Shown: positions 1-8,078 of the stretch, piece by piece
Layout: each line of letters begins with the position of its first letter
How positions within the stretch are numbered: position 1 is the stretch's first letter
NCBI GenBank assembly: GCA_025449845.1
Contig: JANWIP010000019.1
Coordinates: 1-64,000, forward strand
DNA: 64,000 nucleotides
Source of the DNA: Solirubrobacteraceae bacterium
Lineage (GTDB): Bacteria; Actinomycetota; Thermoleophilia; Solirubrobacterales; Solirubrobacteraceae
Direction: 5' to 3'
The notes under the pieces: model-generated
The model's input: only the letters and a program-made list of their open reading frames with translations
Databases searched by the model: none
Told to the model about the DNA's origin: nothing
Translations under genes and position numbers: made by a program

Positions 1-197
1 ACGCGACCCCGCCGGTCGACGCATCTACCTGCGCCACAACGCGCCCCACAGCACGACAAAAAGCCCGGACAGACCAGATGCACGGCCCTCCGGGTGCTGT
101 GCGATCACTGTGCCCTCGGAGCGCACCCTCGAGCATGGATCAGCACCTCAGCAACCTCGAAGAAAGCTCGCGCAAGCCCTTGACTTTTCATCCGCAG

Positions 198-1466
198 ATG
201 CACGTTGAGCAAAAGCAGACAACGGTCTGCGAATCAAAACTCGTTGGCCGGTTTGGGGGGTTCGCGGTCAGTAAGGGGCATGGTGATGTGACCGCCTCCA
301 GCATCCCTGCGGACCGCGCCGGCGGCTACGCCCGCTACCTGGAGTCAAAGACGGTGGAGCCCGACCGCGGGGACTACTACCTCACGCCGGAGGGCGACAT
401 GGTGCAGGCCCCCGGCCGGTGGCTGATGGACAAGGAGACGATGGAGCGCCTCGGGGTCAACACCAGCGGCACCGTTGAGGGCGAGGACTTCATCGCGTTG
501 ATGGAGGGCCGCCACCCCACAACCGGCGAATGGCTACGTGCCGTCGGTGCGGGCGGCGGCCGCGGCGGCGGGATCGACGTCACCTTGATTGCCCCGAAAT
601 CCGTGTCCGTCGTCTGGGCGCTCGGGGAAGCGTGGCAGCGCGAAGGGATCGAACAAGCCCACGCCCGGGCGGTGGAGCAGACGATCCTCTATCTCCGCGA
701 GCAGGTGCCCGTGGTGCGTCGCCGCTACGGCGAGGAGGTGATCGAAGAGCAGGCGCGGGATGTGATCGCCGCGGAGTACCGCCACACCACCGCGAGGGGT
801 CTCAGCGGCCACGCCCCCGACCCCCAGATCCATAGCCATGTCGTGATCACCGGCGCGATCCGCCAGGACGACCGCGTAGTCGCGGTCGCGTCGCGTCCGG
901 TGTTCCGTGCGGCGCGGGAGCTCGGCGCGTTCTACCGCTCCACCCTCGCCGATGAGCTGACCCACGAGGGCTATGTCATCGAGCGGGGCACCGGGAAGGG
1001 CGGCCGGTACTTCGAGATCCAGGGTGTCCCTCGTGAGCTGCGCGAAGCGTTCTCGGGGCGCACCCATGAGATAGCGAAGGCCGCGGAGCGGTTCCGTGCC
1101 CGTTACGGTCGCGCACCCCGGGACGGGGAGCTGCGAGGCCTCGCGTTGGAGAACCGCCGCGCGAAAAAGCCCGCGACCCGCGGGGACCTCGCCCGCGCCT
1201 GGCGAGAGACTGCGGAGCCCTCCGAGTTCGGCCCCGGCGAGGTGGTGGGCCTCCTCACACAGCCGGCGCCGCCCGCCGCGGAGCGGGGTGTGCAGGAGCG
1301 CATCGAGGGTGCCCTGACAGAGCAGCACGCGATCTTCACCGCCCCGGAGCTGCGCGCTGTCGCGCTGGAGCAGACCACGGGGGAGATGCCGCCCGACATG
1401 GCGCTCACCCTCGTGCGGGACATGCTCAGCGACCGGCAGATCCTGACCCTTGTGGGCGTCACATGA
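198..1466 (+). CDS. MobF-family (TrwC-like) relaxase domain protein, split from its helicase
   Basis: Conjugative relaxase that would nick and covalently bind the transfer origin strand. Seen: Tyr-containing N-terminus (GGYARYLES), DYY, APGRW, and the three-histidine metal site (RHTTAR followed by DPQIHSHV) around residues 195-220, as in TrwC/TraI relaxases. The reading frame is open upstream to 78; candidate starts are ATG 78, 138 and 198 and GTG 288 (AGGG nine bases upstream). Family similarity begins near VSKGH, so 198 is chosen with low certainty. It stops at 1466 inside an ATGA overlap with the helicase ORF. Family members usually carry relaxase and helicase in one chain of about 900-1100 residues, so this is a split arrangement. 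It lies next to an attachment-site remnant, which supports membership of an integrative element whose remainder lies left of the window. Confidence 0.85.
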   Translation: MHVEQKQTTVCESKLVGRFGGFAVSKGHGDVTASSIPADRAGGYARYLESKTVEPDRGDYYLTPEGDMVQAPGRWLMDKETMERLGVNTSGTVEGEDFIALMEGRHPTTGEWLRAVGAGGGRGGGIDVTLIAPKSVSVVWALGEAWQREGIEQAHARAVEQTILYLREQVPVVRRRYGEEVIEEQARDVIAAEYRHTTARGLSGHAPDPQIHSHVVITGAIRQDDRVVAVASRPVFRAARELGAFYRSTLADELTHEGYVIERGTGKGGRYFEIQGVPRELREAFSGRTHEIAKAAERFRARYGRAPRDGELRGLALENRRAKKPATRGDLARAWRETAEPSEFGPGEVVGLLTQPAPPAAERGVQERIEGALTEQHAIFTAPELRAVALEQTTGEMPPDMALTLVRDMLSDRQILTLVGVT

Positions 1467-2887
1467 CCACCTTGAAGGTCCGTGCGCAGGAGCAGGCAAT
1501 CGAACGCCGCGCCGCCACGCTCGCCAAACCAGCCGGAAGGGATGTCGGGGACACCGCCCGCCGGAACGCCAAAAGGGAAGTCGCTGAGCGGATCGGAGCA
1601 CCACTCACCCGGGAGCAGCAGGACGCGCTGCGGACGCTCACCGGCCCTGAGCGTGCCGTCGTGCTCGTCGGCCCCGCCGGGGCGGGGAAGGGCATCGTGA
1701 TCGACGCCGCCGCGCGTGCCGAGCAGCTCGCCGGCCGCGAAACCCTTGGCGTCGCCGTCTCCGGTTCGACCGCGGAGCTTCTCGGCGCAGGAAGCCCAGC
1801 CCTGACCGGGCAGACGACGACGCTCGTCGCGCGCGCCGAGAGCGGCGCCGTCCACGTAGGCTCGGACACCGTCGTGATCCTTGATCAGGCAGGGATGAGC
1901 GATCACACCCGCCTGGACCGGCTCACTGACCTGGTCGAGCGGACGGGCGCAAAGCTCGTCGCGGTCGGCGACGGCAAGCAGCTCCCCTCGATCGGCCCGG
2001 GCGGGATGTTCGACCGCATCACCGCGCACACCCCGACCGCGGAACTCCACGACATCAACCGCACCAACGACCCCGAGGAGCGACGAGCCTGGCAAGCACT
2101 ACGCGCCGGCGAACCAGAGCAAGCAATGGCGCACTACCACGACAGGGGCCAGTTGCAATACCAGGACACCCGCGATGAGGCCGGTGAGCACGCCGTGGAG
2201 CGCTGGCACACCCTCACCCAAGAACACGGACTCCGGGAGGTCGCGTTGATCGCGGACGCCTCAAACCAAGAGATCGACCGCCTCAACGCCCGCGCGCAAC
2301 ACGTCCGCACCCAGCACGGCGAACTCACCGAACACGAGATTCCCCTCCAGGCCGTCCACTACGGGCTGCGCAAAGGTGACCGCGTGGCGTTCACCGCCCA
2401 GCACCGCCCACCCCAAGCACCACGCGTCGAGAACGGCACCCGCGGAGAAATCACCCACATCGACCCCGAACAAGCGCAGGTGACGGTGACGCTCGACGGC
2501 AGCGACCGCCAGATCACCCTCGACGGCGACGACCTGGAGACTCTCCGTCTCGCCTACGCCCAACACATCTACCGCCAGCAAGGCGCGACCGTCGACCGCG
2601 CCGTCGTCGTAACCGGCGGTTGGCAGACCAGCAAAGAGTCCGCGTACGTCGAGGCGTCCCGCACGCGCCACGGCACCGACACCGACTGGTACATCGCCCG
2701 CGAAGACCTCGGCACCCAGGGCGAGGACACCGACCGCACCACACGCCTCGCCGAACGCATGCGCCAAACCCGCCCCCAAACACCCAGCCTCACCTACAAA
2801 GAACTACCCGACCCCACACGCCCAGACTGGCCCCAGCCCACGAACGCCCCGAACACGACCACGAACGCGCACGATGACGAACGATAG
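1463..2887 (+). CDS. RecD/TraI-like SF1 helicase part of a split MobF relaxase
   Basis: Helicase that would unwind DNA for conjugative transfer. Seen: LTREQQDAL followed by a Walker A loop GPAGAGKG (residues about 70-77), a Walker B region VVILDQAGM, motif III VGDGKQLPSIGPGGMF, and a C-terminal UvrD-like part with AYVEASRTRHGTDWY-type motif VI. The loop lysine is followed by Gly instead of Thr/Ser and the Walker B acidic pair is DQ rather than DE. The Gly may be usual in actinobacterial relatives; the Gln is more surprising and could impair hydrolysis. Start ATG overlaps the relaxase stop (ATGA), so translation is probably coupled and the two chains may work as a complex. Confidence 0.85.
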   Translation: MTTLKVRAQEQAIERRAATLAKPAGRDVGDTARRNAKREVAERIGAPLTREQQDALRTLTGPERAVVLVGPAGAGKGIVIDAAARAEQLAGRETLGVAVSGSTAELLGAGSPALTGQTTTLVARAESGAVHVGSDTVVILDQAGMSDHTRLDRLTDLVERTGAKLVAVGDGKQLPSIGPGGMFDRITAHTPTAELHDINRTNDPEERRAWQALRAGEPEQAMAHYHDRGQLQYQDTRDEAGEHAVERWHTLTQEHGLREVALIADASNQEIDRLNARAQHVRTQHGELTEHEIPLQAVHYGLRKGDRVAFTAQHRPPQAPRVENGTRGEITHIDPEQAQVTVTLDGSDRQITLDGDDLETLRLAYAQHIYRQQGATVDRAVVVTGGWQTSKESAYVEASRTRHGTDTDWYIAREDLGTQGEDTDRTTRLAERMRQTRPQTPSLTYKELPDPTRPDWPQPTNAPNTTTNAHDDER

Positions 2888-2901
2888 GCCCTGCCGCCCG
2901 T

Positions 2902-3192
2902 CTACGGCTGGCGAAAGATGCCGTGCGTGCCGATGCGTCGCCAGATGATGTGCTGCTCGCCCGCCCGCAGCTCATCGCCGTATTCGAAAGTAGCGCGTCC
3001 GTCGGGAGCCCAGGTCATCTCCCAGACGCCTGGGTAGCCCTGGACACGCTTGACGCGCAGGCTTGGCTCGAACCTACCGCGCCGCAGGCAGGCGATGAAC
3101 AGGTCGAGCGCCTTCTCCCAGGCTGCCACCTGCTCGGAGGTTAGGTTCTTATGGTCGCGCAGGAACCGGCGCCGCGCCTGGTAGGTAGGCAC
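2902..3192 (-). CDS. RelE/ParE-superfamily toxin
   Basis: Small basic protein of 96 residues with the C-terminal pattern GVWEMTWAPDGRATFEY followed by HIIWRRIGTHGIFR, typical of RelE/YoeB-like toxins that cleave mRNA on the ribosome. The start is GTG at 3192, overlapping the last base of the antitoxin stop (TAG/GTG share one G), a classic toxin-antitoxin operon arrangement. It sits inside the mobile element end, 430 bases from the attachment site, so element maintenance is a likely role. The exact toxin subfamily is not certain. Confidence 0.75.
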   Translation of the reverse strand: MPTYQARRRFLRDHKNLTSEQVAAWEKALDLFIACLRRGRFEPSLRVKRVQGYPGVWEMTWAPDGRATFEYGDELRAGEQHIIWRRIGTHGIFRQP

Positions 3193-3434
3193 TAATCCTG
3201 GCGTGCGGCCCGCAGGGCGGCCTTGAGGGCGTCAGCGTCCTCGTAGATCTCGCCAGGATCGCTCGCGGCCTCCCGGTCGGCTTCAAGCTCGCCGGACAGC
3301 CAGTCCGGTGTCCAGAACCACGCCTGCTCCGGATCGATCCGGCCGTCCGAGAGGCTGCGCAGCAACACCCCGGCGCCGTCGACCGTGCTCTCCGGCAGAT
3401 CCTCCACCAGCTCGTGCAGCTCCATCTTCGTCAT
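3192..3434 (-). CDS. Antitoxin of the RelE/ParE-like pair
   Basis: Acidic 80-residue protein beginning MTKMELHELVEDLPE, with a C-terminal acidic helical tail, directly upstream of and overlapping the toxin gene. ELHxLVxxLPE starts are common in short antitoxins. In-frame ATGs lie at 3440, 3434 and 3425; 3434 is chosen because a GAG-containing purine run lies about ten bases upstream. An open frame continues upstream to 3578 but that part crosses the attachment-site flank and shows no family resemblance. Confidence 0.65.
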   Translation of the reverse strand: MTKMELHELVEDLPESTVDGAGVLLRSLSDGRIDPEQAWFWTPDWLSGELEADREAASDPGEIYEDADALKAALRAARQD

Positions 3435-3579
3435 GCACATATTCTCGCACGCCGGGCGGGGGAGGCAAGGCGACTCTCCCGACGTGCTCTGTCGAAGGCT
3501 GCACCCCAGAAACCGTGTCCCGAAACGTGTCCCCGACTCGGCAGATATGTGGCCACCGGACCCCACCCAACCCGACATT

Positions 3580-3601
3580 ATTTGGCTCTAGAAAGTCAAA
3601 T
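3580..3601. repeat. Imperfect 22-bp palindrome beside attR
   Basis: Arms ATTTGGCTCT and AAGTCAAAT-type, matching at 8 of 10 positions. The same left arm with CATT in front occurs at 59854-59867 beside another tRNA fragment and, with two changes, at 50433-50446. It could be an integrase arm site or the end of an old integrase gene. See findings. Confidence 0.6.
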
Positions 3602-3619
3602 CGGCCGCCTGAGGCCCAT

Positions 3620-3661
3620 CTACGGAACCGAAGGTCGGGAGTTCGAATCTCTCCTGGCACG
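3620..3661 (+). other. attR: displaced 3' fragment of tRNA-Arg(ACG)
   Basis: From the anticodon loop CTACGGA onward the sequence has the 3' anticodon stem strand, the T arm (GGGAG, TTCGAAT, CTCTC), the acceptor strand CTGGCAC and discriminator G. The 5' half (acceptor GTGCCAG, D arm, left anticodon stem) is absent. Homology starting in the anticodon loop is the known crossover position of many tyrosine integrases. The element therefore lies to the left and the chromosome to the right; the restored intact tRNA-Arg should lie left of the window. Confidence 0.75.
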
Positions 3662-3708
3662 TTCATCGTCGTCTTGTCGTAGATATACGGGGCCCGCTGG
3701 CCCTCGGA

Positions 3709-3894
3709 TTAGCTTAGCTGGAGGAAGCGCGCCCTGAGCCTGAGCGCGAGGCCGCAGACCGCGTAGAGGATGGCGATGCCGATGAGCGTGAACTTGATGG
3801 CTGAGCAGGCAGCGGCGAACGGCGGGGCGAAGCTGCCGCCTTTGCCGGCGAGCGTGAGTAGCAAAGCGACGTTCGGTCGCCCGGCTATATACAT
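3709..3894 (-). CDS. Possible small membrane protein or gene remnant
   Basis: Open frame of 61 codons with one plausible membrane helix (AIKFTLIGIAILYAVCGLAL) and a basic end. Its ATG at 3894 falls inside the TetR operator palindrome, so if real it would be the divergent target of the regulator, or a later start is used. There is no convincing ribosome binding site. It lies between the attachment site and the regulator and may be the 3' end of a gene cut by integration. Confidence 0.25.
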   Translation of the reverse strand: MYIAGRPNVALLLTLAGKGGSFAPPFAAACSAIKFTLIGIAILYAVCGLALRLRARFLQLS

Positions 3895-3914
3895 ACCGGC
3901 CGGCCGGTATGTAT
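3889..3914. promoter_or_regulatory. Perfect 26-bp palindromic operator upstream of tetR
   Basis: Perfect inverted repeat with arms ATACATACCGGC and its complement, centred on GGCCGGCC. It ends ten bases before the chosen TetR start, overlapping where the promoter should be. This is the usual layout of an autoregulated TetR operator. Confidence 0.8.
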
Positions 3915-3923
3915 GATGGGGAT

Positions 3924-4568
3924 ATGACGTCGCCGGAAACGGGGGCACAGCGTCCCCGCCGCACCCAGGCCGAGCGTCGCGCGGCGACCCGCACGGCCCT
4001 ACTCGACGCATCGATCACCTGCCTCGTGGATGAGGGATACGCAAACACAACGAGGCGGAAGATCCTCGAGCGAGCGGGCGTGACTGCGGGTGCTTTGCAT
4101 CACCACTTCGCAGGGATGTCTGAGCTCCTCAGCGAAGCGGTGCGCCATCTCAGAGCGCAGATCACCCAAGAGATGCTCTCACAGGGACCTCCCGATGCTC
4201 CATCGCTCAAGGGACGCTTGGAGCAGCTCCTGGACCGGATCTGGGCGATGCGCACCGGGCAGCTGTTCCAGGCGCAGGCGGAGCTGCTCCTTGCGGCTCG
4301 CACAGACCCGGAGCTCCGCGCGGTACTCGTGGAGGTGCAGCACGAACTGGCCAGTCTCAACACGACAGCCACCGCCGTCCTGCTCCCCGAGATGAGCGAC
4401 CAGTCCGGTTTTATGCAGGTGATCGACACAGCCCAGGCAGCGATGCGCGGCCTCGCGCTGCTCGCGATCCTCGACGAGGACGAAGCAGAGCGAGCATGGC
4501 CGATTACGCGCCGTCACATCATCCAGCTCAGCGCCCCATTCATCGCCGCCAGCAAGGACTCGCTGTGA
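3924..4568 (+). CDS. TetR/AcrR-family transcriptional regulator
   Basis: Regulator of 214 residues. N-terminal helix-turn-helix at about residues 18-65 (RRTQAERRAATRTALLDA, then ITCLVDEGYANTTRRKI, VTAGALHHHF). The C-terminal ligand domain is generic. Start ATG 3924 is preferred over ATG 3909 because GATGGGGA precedes it by five bases and 3909 lies inside the operator palindrome. Likely represses itself and perhaps the membrane protein gene that follows 29 bases downstream. Target and ligand are not deducible. Confidence 0.85.
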   Translation: MTSPETGAQRPRRTQAERRAATRTALLDASITCLVDEGYANTTRRKILERAGVTAGALHHHFAGMSELLSEAVRHLRAQITQEMLSQGPPDAPSLKGRLEQLLDRIWAMRTGQLFQAQAELLLAARTDPELRAVLVEVQHELASLNTTATAVLLPEMSDQSGFMQVIDTAQAAMRGLALLAILDEDEAERAWPITRRHIIQLSAPFIAASKDSL

Positions 4569-4597
4569 CACCGGACGTTCGCGCTCCGGGAGGACAA

Positions 4598-5065
4598 ATG
4601 TCTCAGGGGTCTCCGTCGAACACCGGCCAAGGCAAGCCGTCGGTCCGGTTCCTCAGGTTGCGGAGGATCTTGATACTGATCGCGACGACGCTTATCGCGA
4701 TCAACATATGGACGGGCGCTCCGATCGCGGCGCTGTGGATCGGCTCGCGGGTCGTGGGACAGCGCGCGCTCAGCATGATCGCTGTGTTCGTCGTCGTCGC
4801 ATCCCTCGCCGTGTTGCTCGGAGCTATGGCGCTTGCCCTGACATGGCTCAACGCGCGCTATGACCAGCTCATCGGGCGTCCTACCGGCGAACGCCGAACG
4901 CCCCCATGGCTGCGCAGTATGCGCGCCGAAGAGGCTGAACTGCTCCGCAAGAAGCACGGCACTACCGCCTTGGAGATGATCGTGGTCGCGAACACCGTCA
5001 CCGCGGTCATCGCGCTAGAGATCTGGTTCTTCTTCTTCGCTAGAAGTCCGCCCCCGGGAGCCTGA
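4598..5065 (+). CDS. Small integral membrane protein, unknown function
   Basis: 155 residues with about three membrane helices: ILILIATTLIAINIW, MIAVFVVVASLAVLLGAMALAL and a last one ending IWFFFF. Between helices two and three is a conserved-looking cytosolic segment (WLRSMRAEEAELLRKKHG). Start ATG 4598 follows GGGAGG at six bases. I believe I have seen similar proteins in other Solirubrobacterales but know no function. It follows the tetR gene and may be co-transcribed with it. Confidence 0.7.
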   Translation: MSQGSPSNTGQGKPSVRFLRLRRILILIATTLIAINIWTGAPIAALWIGSRVVGQRALSMIAVFVVVASLAVLLGAMALALTWLNARYDQLIGRPTGERRTPPWLRSMRAEEAELLRKKHGTTALEMIVVANTVTAVIALEIWFFFFARSPPPGA

Positions 5066-5152
5066 CGCCTACCTCCGATGCCAGGCGGTGCTGGGTAATG
5101 GACTCGTGCCCTATTTGAGCGATCGCTTTGAGCATCTGCTAAAGTAATTCTC

Positions 5153-5797
5153 ATGAACAAACGCGCATTGAGCGAGGCAGCAGATAAGGAGGCGGGACTG
5201 AGCGGCACGAAGCTGCAGATTGCCGAAGCCGCCTTGCAGACCCTGAAGACGAAGGGCTTTGCCGGCGCCAGCGCGCGCGCAATCGCTGGCGAGGGGAGCT
5301 TCAACCAGGCGCTGATCTTCTACCACTTCGGCAGCGTGCGAAATCTGCTGCTCGCGGTGCTGGATCTGATCAGCGAGCGCCGTATGGAGGAGTACGGGCC
5401 GACGTTTGAGCGTGCCCGAACCGCCCCCGAGCTTGCCGACCTGGCGCGCACGATCTACGCCGAGGACCTCGAGCGCGGATACATCACGGTTCTCGGTGAG
5501 ATGGTGAGCGCAGGCGTCACCGATGCCAGTCTCGGGGCCGAGGTGGCCGCGCGCATCGAGCCGTGGATTGAGATGGTGCAGCGCAAGGTCGAACAGCTGC
5601 TGAACGGCACGCCCTTTCAGGCGCTGGCTGCCCCGAGGGATCTGGCCTTCGGACTTGTCTCGCTGTATTTCGGCATCGACATGCTCAGCCACCTACAGGC
5701 CGACCAGTCGCGCGCCCAGTCACTACTCGACCTTGCCACGCGCCTCTCGGTGCTTGTGGACGCGGTCCTGCCATCACTACGAGAGGAAATGCCATGA
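5153..5797 (+). CDS. TetR-family transcriptional regulator
   Basis: 214 residues; helix-turn-helix around residues 20-65 (KLQIAEAALQTLKTKGF, ASARAIAGEGSFNQALIFYHFGS). The C-terminal half resembles the TetR_C domains of small-molecule sensors. The stop overlaps the next start (ATGA at 5794), so it is co-translated with the NmrA-like reductase and probably controls it. A TTTGAG...TAAAGT promoter-like pair and the 10-bp palindrome AGCGATCGCT (about 5116-5125) lie just upstream. Confidence 0.85.
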   Translation: MNKRALSEAADKEAGLSGTKLQIAEAALQTLKTKGFAGASARAIAGEGSFNQALIFYHFGSVRNLLLAVLDLISERRMEEYGPTFERARTAPELADLARTIYAEDLERGYITVLGEMVSAGVTDASLGAEVAARIEPWIEMVQRKVEQLLNGTPFQALAAPRDLAFGLVSLYFGIDMLSHLQADQSRAQSLLDLATRLSVLVDAVLPSLREEMP

Positions 5798-6732
5798 GCG
5801 ACCATACGCCGATTGATCTCGTCACCGGAGCATTCAGCTATTCCGGGAGCCACATCGCCCGCGGACTGCTGGACCGCGGACATCGTGTGCGGACTTTGAC
5901 TTTTCATCCTGACCGCCCACATCCGCTGCAAGAGCGCGTTGAGACATTCACCTATCGATTTGATGACCCTGCCGCGCTGACGCGCAGTCTGCAGGGCGTG
6001 GACACGCTCTACAACACCTTCTGGGTCCGCTTCGATCACGGGCAGACGAGCTTCGCCAACGCGATCGAGAACTCGCGCATGCTGTTCTATGCCGCCAAGG
6101 GCGCCGGGGTCAAGCGCGTCGTGCACGTCAGCATCACCAACCCCTCAGTTGAGTCGCCGCTGCCGTACTTCCGCGGCAAGGCGCTGGTCGAGTACGCCCT
6201 AGCCCAGTCGGGCCTGCGCTACTCGATCATCAGGCCCACCTGGATCTACGGTGGCGAGCGCGATGTGCTGGCCAACAACATCGCCTGGACTCTGCGCCGC
6301 ATGCCCGCTTTCGCGCTGCCTGGCGATGGCGCCTATCTCGTGCAGCCGGTTCACGTCGAGGACCTGGCGCGGATCTGCATCGAGGCCGCCGGTACGGCGG
6401 AGGACGTGGTGCTCGACGCGGCGGGACCCGAGACGATGCCCTTCGGTGAGCTCGTCGCGTTGGTTCGAGAGGCCGTAGACGCGCGCTCGCCGATCATTCA
6501 CATGCCGCCGTCCTTGATGGCCGCGGCGGCGCGTGCGCTTGGTCTGTTCGTGCGCGACGTCGTGCTCACCCCGGATGAGATCAAGGGTCTAACGGCGGGG
6601 CTGCTGGTCTCACACGATGCTCCACTCGGTCAGATCGCCTTCAGCCAGTGGCTTGAGGAAAACAGGACGTCGGTCGGTCGCTCCTACGCCAACGAGCTGG
6701 ATCGTCACTTTGCCATCGAGGCAGCCGCGTAA
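5794..6732 (+). CDS. NmrA/atypical SDR NAD(P)-binding oxidoreductase
   Basis: 312-residue Rossmann protein. Nucleotide-binding loop TGAFSYSGSHIA at residues 12-23, then HRVRTLTFHPDRPH, a DTLYNTFWVRFDHG segment, and the short-chain-like RYSIIRPTWIYGG. The family includes NmrA-type regulators and atypical epimerases that bind NAD(P)H but often lack the full Ser-Tyr-Lys triad; none is obvious here. Coupled to the TetR gene by ATGA. Substrate unknown. Confidence 0.75.
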   Translation: MSDHTPIDLVTGAFSYSGSHIARGLLDRGHRVRTLTFHPDRPHPLQERVETFTYRFDDPAALTRSLQGVDTLYNTFWVRFDHGQTSFANAIENSRMLFYAAKGAGVKRVVHVSITNPSVESPLPYFRGKALVEYALAQSGLRYSIIRPTWIYGGERDVLANNIAWTLRRMPAFALPGDGAYLVQPVHVEDLARICIEAAGTAEDVVLDAAGPETMPFGELVALVREAVDARSPIIHMPPSLMAAAARALGLFVRDVVLTPDEIKGLTAGLLVSHDAPLGQIAFSQWLEENRTSVGRSYANELDRHFAIEAAA

Positions 6733-6777
6733 TCACGCTTCAGTCCGCCGAGCCCGCGGTCAGCACCGAGCCAGCAA

Positions 6778-8067
6778 TCAGCCGACATCAGCCCCGAGCA
6801 CACGGTCGTAGGCGGCGGCGAGGCGCTCGGCGGCAGCGAGGGTCGAGTAACGCCGCACCAGCTCGGGAGGATGGGAGACCCGGGTGGCCGGAGGTCGGCT
6901 GAGGGGGCCGAGGGCTAGGGCCCGCGCGATGCCCAGCCAATCGCCGGGAGCTACAAGATCCACGGGCGCCTGGCCCCCGGCCGAGGAGGCTTGCTGCTGG
7001 AGGTCGCTCCCCGGCTGGATGTCCCCTTCTGGCTGCTGTAGATCGACCCCAGACTTGGGGTCGTCTTTTGGCGCTCCCACGCCCGCGAGGACCTCGGGGA
7101 TGGCTCCGTTGGTGGTGGTGACGATCGCCAGCCCTGCCGCCATTGCCTCGGCGAGGACCATGCCGAACTGCTCCTCCCAGAAGGCCCTGGGCAGATCGAA
7201 GGGGTGGAGGGCAGCGGTGGCCGAGGACTGACTGGCGAGCACCATCGCCGAAGCCGAGGCGAACAGTGCGGGCATCTGCTCGTAGGGAACACTGCGGATC
7301 TCCACGAACTCGGCGAGTCCGAGCTCAGAGGCATGCGTGCGCAGGCGCATCTCCTCGGGGCCGTTGCCGAGGAGCAGCAGGCGTGGCTGGCAGTGGCCGC
7401 CGCCCGGCAAAGTGACGATGCCTTTGTGTAGCGCGGCCAGCGCTCGCAGCACGTCGTGGTGACCCTTCTCCCACACGAGGCGCCCGGGGGAGATGATCGT
7501 GTGCTCGGTGGGCGCAGGCGCTGGTGCGGGCACGGCGAAGCGCTCAATGTCGATCCCAGGAGCGCATACCTGGATGCGCTCGGGTGCCACTCCCTCCAAG
7601 CGCAGCGCCAGCGCGGCGCGCTCGGTGGCGGGGAGGAAGAGATCGGTGTGCGCCAGCACCTCCTGGCGGTAGCGGCGCGCGTGCGCAGAGCGGTAGGCAT
7701 CCATGTGTGGCAGGGTCTCCCAGACAGTCTGCACGAGGCGAAAGCCGTGACGCGCCTTGCGCCGCGCGGCCTCGGCAGCGAACCAGTAAGAGAGCTCCTC
7801 GGCGTGCACGATGTCCGCCGCGGCAAAGCTCTCCCGCCCTGACAGGTAACGGTCGCCTAGCGCCACGGCACCCACCTCTCCGACGGCCCCACGCGGCAGC
7901 AGATCGCGCAGCGCCCGCACTGGCACCGCCCGTAGTCCCGTGGGCGAGGCGAAGCGGTTGGAGCGCGTGAGCAAATAGGAGACCGCAAAGCGCTCAGGCA
8001 GCTCCCGCCAGGGCGCCAACTCCCAGGGCGTGGCCTGGTGGCCGCGCACGATCAGCACTTGGGGCAC
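6778..8067 (-). CDS. GT4-family glycosyltransferase
   Basis: 429 residues, GT-B fold. Seen: IISPGRLVWEKGHHDVLRAL at the start of the C-terminal nucleotide-sugar domain, NGPEEMRLR, and the acidic donor motif EEQFGMVLAEAMAAGLAIV. Last gene of a five-gene minus-strand glycan operon, 11 bases after the preceding GT4. Between the donor site and the C-terminal helices it has an inserted hydrophilic stretch of about 40 residues with repeated DLQQ (GVDLQQPEGD, GSDLQQQ), absent from the sister enzymes. The acceptor is unknown. Confidence 0.85.
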   Translation of the reverse strand: MPQVLIVRGHQATPWELAPWRELPERFAVSYLLTRSNRFASPTGLRAVPVRALRDLLPRGAVGEVGAVALGDRYLSGRESFAAADIVHAEELSYWFAAEAARRKARHGFRLVQTVWETLPHMDAYRSAHARRYRQEVLAHTDLFLPATERAALALRLEGVAPERIQVCAPGIDIERFAVPAPAPAPTEHTIISPGRLVWEKGHHDVLRALAALHKGIVTLPGGGHCQPRLLLLGNGPEEMRLRTHASELGLAEFVEIRSVPYEQMPALFASASAMVLASQSSATAALHPFDLPRAFWEEQFGMVLAEAMAAGLAIVTTTNGAIPEVLAGVGAPKDDPKSGVDLQQPEGDIQPGSDLQQQASSAGGQAPVDLVAPGDWLGIARALALGPLSRPPATRVSHPPELVRRYSTLAAAERLAAAYDRVLGADVG

Positions 8068-8078
8068 GGCGCCGCAGG

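Noticed and set aside
534-2095. Long minus-strand frames of 330-356 codons opposite the relaxase
   Set aside because: Typical antisense shadows in high-GC DNA; the plus-strand frames carry the relaxase and helicase motifs.
3283-3666. Minus-strand frame translating as GEIRTPDLRFRR
   Set aside because: This is the well-known spurious translation of a tRNA 3' end read antisense.
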